This document shows, piece by piece, positions 23,011-29,586 of a stretch of DNA of 29,586 nt. The notes below the pieces were generated by a model. That model saw only the letters and a program-made list of their open reading frames with translations. It ran no database searches and was not told the origin of the DNA. This DNA is from CAZQIC01 sp964593555 (GTDB lineage Bacteria; Bacteroidota; Bacteroidia; JAFLBG01), in assembly GCA_964593555.1 (NCBI GenBank), contig CAZQIC010000051.1:1-29586 (forward strand), written 5' to 3'. Positions within the stretch are counted from its first letter, which is position 1; each line of letters starts with the position of its first letter. Made by a program: the position numbers and the translations under genes.

Positions 23011-23844
23011 ATGTCTAAATCGATATTCTTAATAATGATTATAACGGCCATTGCAAATCAACACATCAAGGCACAAGCCAGGATTCCCGGTATTGGAGAT
23101 TTTATGGGTTTTAGCGAATCCATGAGCACCTGGGAGGGCGACCATTGCTCCATTTATATTGAGAAAGATGGCACCATAAGTACATCTAACTCCTGTTGGT
23201 CAGGACCAAAGTGTGATTATCAAAAAGGAAACCATACAGGCAAAGTTTCAATGGAAAGTCTTAAGAAATTTACCGCTTTATTGGGAGAAAAGGACATGAT
23301 CGTTCCTTATGTGAGGAAAAAAGAAAATAATGAGGGAGGAGGAAAAAAAGTTACGCGCGAATTACCAATCATTACTACTTCCAAAGGAGATTATATTCTT
23401 AATATCATGGAGAATTCTGAAAAAGTGAAGGAAATAATTTGGCAAATGCGGTGTGAGGCAGGAATAGAAAACGAAAGCTATTTAATAGATGACAAAACAT
23501 ATATACAGAAGATAGTTTATTATTATCCTAACCAGGCAGGCGATTACCAGAGTTATTTTAACCTTACTCCCGATGGAGGATGTTGGTATGCCGAAGTAAC
23601 AGGGAATACGCAATCCACAGGAAACGCAAATTATTTTGAACCTGGAGATATGAAAAAAATAATGGATGCGATTAAGGCCGATAAGACCAAGTTCAATACA
23701 CCAATTGTTTTTACCTATAATATGCCAGCGGAAAACAAAAAACTTTATCACCTTATATACACCAACAAGGGTGTGTTCGAAATAACAGACGAAAAAACGC
23801 TGGATACCATTTTTGCTTTATTTAAAACCAGGCGGGCTAAATGA
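23011..23844 (+). CDS. Secreted protein with two repeated halves, coupled to the serpin
   Basis: 277 residues. Signal peptide about 1-22 (IFLIMIITAIANQHIKAQA). Two halves look alike: DGTISTSNSCWSG, a Lys-rich middle, then TSKGDYILNIMENSEKVKEI (first), and DGGCWYAEVTGN, EPGDMKKIMDAIKADKTKF, then TNKGVFEITDEKTLDTIFAL (second). Each half reads as strand-strand-helix-strand-strand-helix with a GXXL/I-helix after it. The last four bases are ATGA, overlapping the serpin start, so the two proteins are translated together and probably exported together. No family recognised. Its link to the serpin (target, partner or modulator) is an inference from position only. Confidence 0.75.
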   Translation: MSKSIFLIMIITAIANQHIKAQARIPGIGDFMGFSESMSTWEGDHCSIYIEKDGTISTSNSCWSGPKCDYQKGNHTGKVSMESLKKFTALLGEKDMIVPYVRKKENNEGGGKKVTRELPIITTSKGDYILNIMENSEKVKEIIWQMRCEAGIENESYLIDDKTYIQKIVYYYPNQAGDYQSYFNLTPDGGCWYAEVTGNTQSTGNANYFEPGDMKKIMDAIKADKTKFNTPIVFTYNMPAENKKLYHLIYTNKGVFEITDEKTLDTIFALFKTRRAK

Positions 23845-25040
23845 AAAAGCTAAAACTATTTATCATCATGCCATTGGTAGTGCTGCTCTTATCGGCAGAT
23901 AATGGCCAGCCAACGGTTGAATCAATAGCAAAAGGCAATACTGAATTTAGCATTGACCTATATAATGAACTACGCAGCAAAGAAGGCAATATCTTTTTCT
24001 CACCCTTCAGTATATCTACCGCATTGGCAATGACATATGCGGGAGCCGCCGCGCAAACTGAATCTCAAATGGCTAAAGTATTGCACTTTGCACCTAATAC
24101 TCCGCAGTTTCATAGTGCATACAAAGCTTATCTTGATCAGATCAAGTCAAATTACGGAGAAGGAATAAAACTAAACATCGCAAATAAGTTGTGGGGCCAA
24201 AAAGATTTTGTTTTTTCTGATAGCTACATGAAGCTTACAAAAGAAAATTATGATGCGGCAGCAGAAAATCTTGATTTTATTGCAAATCCGGAAAAGAGCC
24301 TGTTAACAATAAACAAATGGATAGAAACAGAGACTAAGGAAAAAATAAAAGACCTTTTAATACCCGGAGCCATAACTCCCGACACAAAGCTTATACTTAC
24401 CAATGCCATTTATTTTAAAGGAGAATGGGAAAATGTTTTTGATAGAAATATGACACGGGATAAAGAATTCAACATGGATGATAAATCCAAGATTAAAGTT
24501 CCATTTATGAATCAAACCACACAGGTAGGTTACGTTGATAAGGGTTTATTTACCGCGGTGCAATTTCTTTATAAAGGAAACCGCCAGTCAATGATCATTA
24601 TTCTTCCTAAAGAAGCATCAGGCTTAGAAAAAACCGAGAAAGAATTAACTGCAGAAAATTTCAACAAATTGAAAGCTGAGTTTAAGTGGGACAAGGTTAG
24701 TTTAAGCATTCCAAAATTCAAAACTACTTTTAACCTTTCGTTGAAAGATAAACTCTCAGAAATGGGAATGCCTGCTGCATTTAACGAAACGGCAGACTTT
24801 TCATTGATGGCTGAAAAACCGCTGCAAATCAGCAATGTTATCCATAAAGCTGTTGTCGAAATTAATGAAGAGGGTACTGAGGCAGCGGCAGCAACCACTG
24901 TAGGTATGGTATACATAACCAGTGCAAATCAAGAGAAGGTATTAAGCTTTGTAGCCGATCACCCCTTTTTATTTTTGATCGTTGATCATTCTACAGGAAA
25001 TATCCTTTTTATGGGACGAATTATGGATCCATCAAAATAA
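23841..25040 (+). CDS. Serpin family protease inhibitor, secreted
   Basis: 399 residues: a signal peptide (about 1-19) and a full serpin domain (about 25-398). Recognisable segments: SIDLYNELRSKEGNIFFSPFSISTALAMTYAGAAAQTESQM, TNAIYFKGEWENVFDRNMT, VPFMNQT, SMIIILPKEA, IPKFKTTFNLSLKDKLSEMGM, IHKAVVEINEEGTEAAAATT and FVADHPFLFLIVDHSTGNILFMGRIMDP. The hinge (Glu343-Glu-Gly-Thr-Glu-Ala-Ala-Ala-Ala) has the small residues needed for loop insertion, so it should be inhibitory. Counting as in antitrypsin, P1 is Ile359 with Thr360 as P1', Tyr358 being next to it, which suggests chymotrypsin- or elastase-like targets. No C-terminal sorting domain is present. Confidence 0.95.
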   Translation: MKKLKLFIIMPLVVLLLSADNGQPTVESIAKGNTEFSIDLYNELRSKEGNIFFSPFSISTALAMTYAGAAAQTESQMAKVLHFAPNTPQFHSAYKAYLDQIKSNYGEGIKLNIANKLWGQKDFVFSDSYMKLTKENYDAAAENLDFIANPEKSLLTINKWIETETKEKIKDLLIPGAITPDTKLILTNAIYFKGEWENVFDRNMTRDKEFNMDDKSKIKVPFMNQTTQVGYVDKGLFTAVQFLYKGNRQSMIIILPKEASGLEKTEKELTAENFNKLKAEFKWDKVSLSIPKFKTTFNLSLKDKLSEMGMPAAFNETADFSLMAEKPLQISNVIHKAVVEINEEGTEAAAATTVGMVYITSANQEKVLSFVADHPFLFLIVDHSTGNILFMGRIMDPSK

Positions 25041-25069
25041 TTTTAAGAAAATATTTATAAATAAAAACT

Positions 25070-26125
25070 ATGGCAAAAACTATCTTTTCAAGTACAATAA
25101 TTATTGCAGTCCTGTTTATCTTATTCAGCTGCCATAACAATGAGTCACGCGAGAATGACATCAAAGCAAAAAAAAGTTATTCTGATGCAGAACCTCCCGC
25201 AGCAGCACCAGCAGAAGAACAAGCCCTGGCCCCGGAAACACCTGTTCTAAATGAGAGTGAGCAGCAATATAACGTAACTGTTGCTGATGTTAATGGCTCA
25301 ATGGCTTCCGGAGCAGTGAGCAATAGCATGGCAGCAACCGGAAATAAAAACGGTTTTATCTCGTCTAGTGCTGCAGTTGCAAACAAAGACACTTCGAAAA
25401 AATTTATCAGAACTGCCGATATAAAATTCAGGGTGAATAACGTTCTGCAATCTACACTTATCATTGAAGACATAACAAAATATTTTGAGGGTTTCGTAAC
25501 CTATACACATTTGGCGAGTGAAATTAACAACCACGTTGTTACACCAGTGAGCCTGGACTCTGCTCTGGAAACAATTTACTACACTGTATCAAATCATATG
25601 GTAGTAAGGGTTCCCAACACAAAACTCGATACGGCGCTACGGTCTATCGCCAAACAAATTGACTTTCTGGATTATCGCACTATAAAAGCAGAAGATGTTA
25701 CACTTTCGTTAATAGCCAACCGATTAACACAATTAAGGTTAAGGGGACACAATGAGAGATTAACACGTGCCATAGACGAGAGAGGAAGAAAACTAAATGA
25801 AACAACTGAAGCTGAAGAAAATTTACTGAACAAAAAAGAGCAGGCAGATAATACCACCATTTCAACACTTGGTGTAATGGATAAAATAGAGTTCAGTACA
25901 ATTACAATTGATATCTACCAAAAGAAAACCGTTAAACGCAGCCTGATCGAAAATTACAAAAACACAAAAGAATACGAACCTGGATTTTTCGCACAGGTTG
26001 CTGAAGCTATTTATACAGGATGGTATTTTCTTAAAACAGTAGTGGTAGCAATTATTAATATATGGCCAATAATTTTAATTGGTATTTTAGGTTGGTTTAT
26101 TTTCAGAAGACACCTTAGAAAATAG
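25070..26125 (+). CDS. DUF4349 lipoprotein
   Basis: 351 residues. Lipoprotein signal ending in LFILFSC (Cys21). Then a low-complexity Ala/Pro/Glu and Ser/Ala/Asn-rich linker (about 40-105), followed by the DUF4349 domain: KFIRTADIKFRVNNVLQSTLIIEDITKYFEGFVTYTHL, MVVRVPNTKLDTALRSIAKQIDFLDYRTIKAEDVT, a coiled-coil of about 60 residues (LRLRGHNERLTRAIDERGRKLNETTEAEENLLNKKEQAD) and EFSTITIDIYQK. A membrane helix (about 323-342) and a basic tail (FRRHLRK) close it. The family is envelope-located with unknown role. It begins 29 bases after the serpin stop and is probably in the same transcript. Confidence 0.88.
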   Translation: MAKTIFSSTIIIAVLFILFSCHNNESRENDIKAKKSYSDAEPPAAAPAEEQALAPETPVLNESEQQYNVTVADVNGSMASGAVSNSMAATGNKNGFISSSAAVANKDTSKKFIRTADIKFRVNNVLQSTLIIEDITKYFEGFVTYTHLASEINNHVVTPVSLDSALETIYYTVSNHMVVRVPNTKLDTALRSIAKQIDFLDYRTIKAEDVTLSLIANRLTQLRLRGHNERLTRAIDERGRKLNETTEAEENLLNKKEQADNTTISTLGVMDKIEFSTITIDIYQKKTVKRSLIENYKNTKEYEPGFFAQVAEAIYTGWYFLKTVVVAIINIWPIILIGILGWFIFRRHLRK

Positions 26126-26151
26126 TTTCAAATTAAATATTAATATTGCTT

Positions 26152-26250
26152 TCTCGATAGCCATCGGGATTCCTCCTCCACAATGACGATCACATCTCGA
26201 CAGGCTCGATGTGACCCACGCGGGAAGGTCAGTTCGAGCTTGTCGAGAAT
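26152..26250. repeat. Cluster of GC-rich intergenic palindromes
   Basis: Three imperfect inverted repeats in one 100-base block: TCTCGAT.AGCC.ATCGGGA (26152-26169), TCACATC...GATGTGA (26190-26214) with an inner TCGA pair, and TTCGAGCTTGTCGAGAA (26233-26249). The block is clearly richer in G+C than the genes around it and breaks the run of plus-strand genes. The word TTCTCGACAAGCTCGAA on the minus strand looks like a dispersed intergenic repeat element. Confidence 0.6.
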
Positions 26251-26301
26251 CATACGTTGCCAAAAAAATTACACCTATATTAATAAAATATAAATACACA
26301 A

Positions 26302-26670
26302 ATGAAAACAATAGCAGAAATACTAATAGCAATAATAGCCCTGGAACATTTATACATTCTTTGGCTCGAAATGTTTGCCTGGGAAACACAAGGCAAAAAA
26401 ACTTTTAAAGGATCATTAGCGCCCGAATTATTTAAACCAACAAAAGCATTGGCCGCCAACCAGGGATTATACAATGGTTTTCTTGCAACCGGACTTATCT
26501 GGACATTTTTTATATCCGATGAAATATGGAAAACAAATATTTCTATTTTCTTTTTAGGCTGTATTGCAGTAGCCGGAATTTATGGTGCTATGACAGCACA
26601 CCGTAAAATATTTTTCATCCAGGCATTACCTGCTATCATTGCATTAGCATTTACACTTCTAAATAAATAA
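26302..26670 (+). CDS. DUF1304 membrane protein
   Basis: 122 residues with four membrane helices (about 5-23, 50-69, 76-94, 101-118). Diagnostic DUF1304 signature: ALEHLYILWLEMFAW and KALAANQGLYNGFLATGLIW, with the ANQGLYN motif. Function unknown; small inner-membrane protein of the kind found in many bacteria. The gene follows the palindrome cluster and precedes the tandem paralogs by 17 bases. Confidence 0.88.
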   Translation: MKTIAEILIAIIALEHLYILWLEMFAWETQGKKTFKGSLAPELFKPTKALAANQGLYNGFLATGLIWTFFISDEIWKTNISIFFLGCIAVAGIYGAMTAHRKIFFIQALPAIIALAFTLLNK

Positions 26671-26687
26671 TATTTATTCCCGTACAA

Positions 26688-27668
26688 ATGAAAAAAATAT
26701 TTCTTATCGTTTTTATCTTTTCCATTAGCAATATTTTTGCTACAAATAAAAATCCATCAATTCCCCGTTATAGAGTTATTAAGTCTTTACCGGACAAAAG
26801 CCTTAAAAAAACGGAAGCTGCATTTGTCTTATCATTTAAAGCCGATAACATTATTGCAAAACAGAAAATAAAATTATCATACAACGGTTCAAATAAAACA
26901 TTACAGACTGATAGCTTCGGCAATATCTATTTAAAAGTAAAACCTGGGAAATATCTTTTTCGCTTTTTTTACCACCAGATTTTTTTTGAGATCACGACGG
27001 ATTCAATTGACATAAAACCGGGCTACCGCACCTGGGTAGAAATGAGGTTCCAGTCATCAAAGCATTCTGTTACAGCAGAGAAACCCGTTATTTATGTTTA
27101 CCCTGAAAAGACAAAACAAATTGATATAAAACTTGAACCCAAAGGTGAATTAGGTTTCACCTACCCTGCTTATAATAAAGGTTGGAATTTTATTGCAGAT
27201 TCAGATGGAACTATTCACATGAACGATAAAAAATATCATTATTTATTCTGGGAAGGTACTACCAACATAAATAAAAATAAAATAAACTGTAGTGAAGGAT
27301 TTATGGTGAGTAAGGGTGGTCTCGTGCCATTTTTTGAAAACAGCCTTTCCAAAATGGGACTCAACTCAAACGAGATTGAAGATTACATCACTTATTGGGT
27401 TCCAATTATGGCCGTGAACGAATACAATTACGTTCATTTTATTTTTAATGAAGAATACAATGAATATGCGACTCTGGATGTAACACCAAAGCCTGACAAT
27501 ACATTCAGAGTATTTATGCTCTGGTCAAAGATCGATCAACAACAGAAAATAATTTTAAAAGAACAAACCCTCCCTTCTTTTACACGATCAGGCTTTACTG
27601 TTGTTGAATGGGGCGGCGCACACACTACGTTTTTCGAACACAATGCTTTATCGATAATTAAACCATAA
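26688..27668 (+). CDS. Secreted two-domain protein, tandem paralog A
   Basis: 326 residues with a signal peptide (MKKIFLIVFIFSISNIFA). N-terminal domain about 35-125: a beta-sandwich like a carboxypeptidase-regulatory or Cna-B fold (IKLSYNGSNKTLQTDSFGNIYLKVKPGKYLFRFFYHQ, IDIKPGYRTWVEM). C-terminal domain about 130-320 opens with KPVIYVYPEKTKQIDIKLEPKGELGFTYPAYNKGWN and contains YHYLFWEG and the helix EIEDYITYWVPIMAVNEYNYVHFIF, ending FTVVEWGGA. I recall this KPxIYxYPE...YP-Y-GW...YLFWE module from unannotated proteins of other phyla, but no function is known to me. It is followed five bases later by a close copy. Confidence 0.82.
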   Translation: MKKIFLIVFIFSISNIFATNKNPSIPRYRVIKSLPDKSLKKTEAAFVLSFKADNIIAKQKIKLSYNGSNKTLQTDSFGNIYLKVKPGKYLFRFFYHQIFFEITTDSIDIKPGYRTWVEMRFQSSKHSVTAEKPVIYVYPEKTKQIDIKLEPKGELGFTYPAYNKGWNFIADSDGTIHMNDKKYHYLFWEGTTNINKNKINCSEGFMVSKGGLVPFFENSLSKMGLNSNEIEDYITYWVPIMAVNEYNYVHFIFNEEYNEYATLDVTPKPDNTFRVFMLWSKIDQQQKIILKEQTLPSFTRSGFTVVEWGGAHTTFFEHNALSIIKP

Positions 27669-27673
27669 ATCAA

Positions 27674-28657
27674 ATGAAGAATCTACTTTTTATCCTTGCA
27701 ATATTTTTTTTCAGCTGCAATATTTTTGCTGCAGATAACAAATCAGCCATTCCGCCCCAATATAAAATAACCAAATCGGTATTGGATAAAGCACTTAAAA
27801 AAACGGAAGCCGCATTTGTCTTATTATTTAAAGCCGACAATATTATTGTAAAACAGAAAATTAAATTATCATACAACAGTTCAAGTAAAACATTACAAAC
27901 TGATAGCCTCGGCAATATCTATTTAAAAGTAAAACCTGGAAAATATCTTTTTCGTTTTTTTTACAACCAGGAATTTTTTGAGATTACTACTGATTCCATT
28001 GACATAAAGCCGGGCTACCGTACTTGGGTAGAAATGAGTTTTAAGTCATCAACGCATCCTGTTATGGCGAAGAAACCCGTTATTTATGTTTACCCGGAGA
28101 AGACAAAACAAATTGATATAAAACTTGAACCCAAAGGAGAATTGGGTTTCACCTACCCTGCTTATAATAAGGGCTGGAATTTTACTGCAGATACCGATGG
28201 CACCATTTATATGAATGATAAAAAATATCATTATTTATTCTGGGAAGGCTCCACGAGCATAAATAAAAATAAAGTAAACAGCAATGAAGGATTTATGGTG
28301 AGTAAAGATGATCTTGTGCCGTTCTTTGAAAACAAACTTTCCAAGATGGAATTGAATTCAAAAGAGATAGAAGATTACATCACTTATTGGGTACCGATAA
28401 TGGCAGTGAACGAATATAATTATGTTCATTTTATTTTTAATGAGGAATACAATGAATATGCCGCACTCACCGTAACACCGAAGCCCGATGTAATGTTCAG
28501 GGTATTTATGCTCTTTACAAAAGCAGATATAGCAAACAAATTAAAACTAACCGAACAAACCCTACCCTCCTTTACCCGCAACGGCTTTACCCTTGTTGAA
28601 TGGGGCGGCGCAGAAAGCAATTGGCTGGAGAAAGTTGATGTTACATTACGTTATTGA
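27674..28657 (+). CDS. Secreted two-domain protein, tandem paralog B
   Basis: 327 residues, a near copy of the previous gene with the same domain order and one-residue length difference. Long stretches are identical (KPVIYVYPEKTKQIDIKLEP, the YPAYNKGWNF turn, the helix EIEDYITYWVPIMAVNEYNY). Differences gather in the signal peptide, the linker before the second domain, the segment VSKDDLVPFF versus VSKGGLVPFF, and the C-terminal end (ESNWLEKVDVTLRY versus HTTFFEHNALSIIKP). Begins five bases after the stop of paralog A. A 7-bp inverted repeat (GTTACAT/ATGTAAC, 28640-28663) spans its stop codon. Recent duplication inferred. Confidence 0.82.
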   Translation: MKNLLFILAIFFFSCNIFAADNKSAIPPQYKITKSVLDKALKKTEAAFVLLFKADNIIVKQKIKLSYNSSSKTLQTDSLGNIYLKVKPGKYLFRFFYNQEFFEITTDSIDIKPGYRTWVEMSFKSSTHPVMAKKPVIYVYPEKTKQIDIKLEPKGELGFTYPAYNKGWNFTADTDGTIYMNDKKYHYLFWEGSTSINKNKVNSNEGFMVSKDDLVPFFENKLSKMELNSKEIEDYITYWVPIMAVNEYNYVHFIFNEEYNEYAALTVTPKPDVMFRVFMLFTKADIANKLKLTEQTLPSFTRNGFTLVEWGGAESNWLEKVDVTLRY

Positions 28658-28716
28658 TGTAACGACATAATATTCTGACGGTATCGTGCGTTATTGTATT
28701 ATACACACTAAAAACC

Positions 28717-28722
28717 GGAGGT
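28717..28722 (+). promoter_or_regulatory. Perfect Shine-Dalgarno of the 41-codon gene
   Basis: GGAGGT lies four bases before the ATG at 28727, complementary to the conserved CCUCC of 16S rRNA. Other genes in this window show no comparable ribosome site. Confidence 0.7.
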
Positions 28723-28726
28723 AAAT

Positions 28727-28852
28727 ATGGCTCGCTTAAGAATGTTAATAAACAGATTTGATAAATGGTTTACACAAAATTTTTCCTGGTTTTTTACCAA
28801 TGGAAATAAAAGCAGATACCAATATCACAATACAAAACATGATCTGTTTTAA
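28727..28852 (+). CDS. Small basic protein with strong ribosome site, unknown
   Basis: 41 residues, MARLRMLINRFDKWFTQNFS, then WFFTNGNKSRYQYHNTKHDLF. Rich in basic and aromatic residues, no Cys, with a possible amphipathic N-terminal helix (RLRMLINRFDKWF) that could lie on a membrane surface. The perfect GGAGGT four bases before the ATG, the absence of a competing frame, and a clean stop support a real gene in spite of the short length. No family recognised. It follows the second paralog by 69 bases and converges with the gene at 28865. Confidence 0.6.
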   Translation: MARLRMLINRFDKWFTQNFSWFFTNGNKSRYQYHNTKHDLF

Positions 28853-28864
28853 AGAAGTAAAATT

Positions 28865-29284
28865 TTAAAACTTCTTCTGCGTAACGTTTAGGTCCGGAAT
28901 ATACTTGCAAAGGATTTTTACAATAGTCTTGTCAGCATCATATACATCATCTCTCCTTTTAATCATTCCCAAGGGATTCATATAAAAAAGACCAGCTAAT
29001 TTATCTTTATCCCAAACCTCAATTATAGCTCGGTGATCAAAAGAGACTTGTTCCATCATCTTTTGAGTTTTTGCCAAATCCAGAAGGGACTTCTTTAACA
29101 CAACAGCATCAGCATCATAAATATTTTTTTCAATTACATTAGAAAATCCCAGGATACTATCCCTTGGTATATCTCCGGAATAACTGCCCGTCATATTAAC
29201 GTAATATAATTTAACTTCTATTTGGGCAATTAAATTAATACAAACGAATGTGCTGATTATTAAAGCAAAAAAATGTTTTTTCAT
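28865..29284 (-). CDS. Secreted protein of unknown function
   Basis: 139 residues with a signal peptide (KKHFFALIISTFVCINLIAQ). The mature part begins with a strand IEVKLYYVNMTGSYSG, then a helical segment VVLKKSLLDLAKTQKMMEQV, and IIEVWDKDKLAGLFYMN followed by DADKTIVKILCKYIPDL. The pattern strand-helix-strand suggests a small alpha/beta domain; no family recognised. Convergent with the small gene at 28727 and transcribed away from the lipoprotein gene at 29444. Confidence 0.72.
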   Translation of the reverse strand: MKKHFFALIISTFVCINLIAQIEVKLYYVNMTGSYSGDIPRDSILGFSNVIEKNIYDADAVVLKKSLLDLAKTQKMMEQVSFDHRAIIEVWDKDKLAGLFYMNPLGMIKRRDDVYDADKTIVKILCKYIPDLNVTQKKF

Positions 29285-29297
29285 AGGTTTGTTTTGT

Positions 29298-29323
29298 GGT
29301 TATAACCGGTAGTGCAGTTACCG
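29298..29323. promoter_or_regulatory. Palindromes in the divergent intergenic region
   Basis: GGTTATAACC (29298-29307) is a perfect 10-base palindrome 14 bases before the minus-strand start at 29284. It abuts a second inverted repeat, CGGTA...TACCG (29307-29323). Possible operator; not supported beyond symmetry. Confidence 0.3.
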
Positions 29324-29391
29324 ATTGAGTAGTGAAATTTACAAACTTTCCGCTTAGGGTATTTATTTTTAATAAAAAGATAATAACTAAC

Positions 29392-29422
29392 TTGATTTGT
29401 AATTGCCATTGCGCTACATTTA
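29392..29422 (+). promoter_or_regulatory. Possible promoter of the right-edge lipoprotein gene
   Basis: TTG at 29392-29394, a 20-base spacer and TACATTTA at 29415-29422 (one mismatch to TAnnTTTG), 22 bases before the ATG at 29444. Confidence 0.4.
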
Positions 29423-29443
29423 ATAGAATAAGTACAAATAGAA

Positions 29444-29586
29444 ATGGCTTTGATAAAAAAATTGTTCATTTTATTCGGACTAATTGTGTTATGTTTTTCA
29501 TGCAAACAAAAAAACAACAATAAACCTATTATTGAAATGGAAAATAAAGCCAAGGAAAACGGAGATCGTGAACACAAGTCGATATT
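29444..29586 (+). CDS. Lipoprotein, N-terminal part, cut by the window edge
   Basis: 47 complete codons are visible and the frame stays open to the last base. MALIKKLFILFGLIVLCFSC is a lipoprotein signal with lipidated Cys20, followed by a hydrophilic, charged stretch (KQKNNNKPIIEMENKAKENG). The gene continues beyond the window, so neither family nor length can be told. The long minus-strand open frame covering the same place (29281-29577) has no family signal and is treated as its shadow. Confidence 0.75.
   Translation, partial: MALIKKLFILFGLIVLCFSCKQKNNNKPIIEMENKAKENGDREHKSI

Noticed and set aside
29281..29577. 98-codon minus-strand open frame at the right edge
   Set aside because: Antisense to a clear lipoprotein signal sequence on the plus strand and covers the divergent promoter region; no family signal.
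1..29586. CRISPR array, insertion sequence, prophage or tRNA gene
   Set aside because: No spaced direct repeats of 25-40 bases, no transposase or phage protein, and no cloverleaf-like tRNA sequence was noticed on reading; a tRNA search program was not available.

Overview
The window looks like chromosomal DNA of a Bacteroidota (Bacteroidetes) bacterium. The DNA is AT-rich. Several intergenic regions carry the Bacteroidetes-type -7 promoter element TAnnTTTG, and most genes have weak ribosome binding sites. The gene content fits as well: a GlmU-like sugar nucleotidyltransferase, a long-form NusB, the run nusB/DUF1573/yajC/ybbR/coaE, a short (287-residue) group-1-like sigma-70 factor, DUF4349, DUF2490 and CCC-motif membrane proteins, and many lipoproteins. 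No rRNA or tRNA gene was seen, so genus-level placement is not possible from this stretch.

Layout. 1-3991: the 3' part of a GlmU-like gene, apparently split by an amber codon, then lon protease and a small SNase-like protein. 3997-5642: a polyprenol-type GT2 glycosyltransferase (minus), the SRP RNA gene with its promoter and terminator (plus), and a small lipoprotein (minus). 5887-8010: a plus-strand group of transaldolase/FSA, YciO and a DUF2490 outer-membrane protein. 8014-13634: a long minus-strand block holding nnr with DUF2752, a CCC-motif membrane protein, and the run nusB > DUF1573 > yajC > ybbR > coaE (transcription, secretion, envelope and CoA synthesis). 13772-16775: leucine dehydrogenase (minus) and an ABC exporter half (plus), facing away from each other across a compact double promoter. 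16810-18000: a DUF433/DUF5615 toxin-antitoxin pair and a cysteine-free thioredoxin-fold secreted protein. 18184-19047: the sigma-70 factor, followed by a 430-bp AT-rich non-coding stretch.

19478-29586 is the accessory, envelope-directed half: a TlpA-like thiol protein, a PBP4-type carboxypeptidase, a small membrane protein, a secreted two-repeat protein translationally coupled to a secreted serpin, a DUF4349 lipoprotein, a DUF1304 membrane protein, two tandem near-identical secreted paralogs, an unlisted 41-codon gene with a perfect Shine-Dalgarno, a secreted unknown, and the start of another lipoprotein cut by the window edge.

The most interesting points are the serpin and its coupled partner, the tandem paralogs with the small strong-SD gene behind them, the ABC half-transporter with aspartate at the catalytic glutamate, the cysteine-free thioredoxin-fold protein, the apparent amber codon in the GlmU-like gene, and a set of GC-rich intergenic palindromes. 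I did not find a clear multi-gene defence system, prophage, insertion sequence or CRISPR array.
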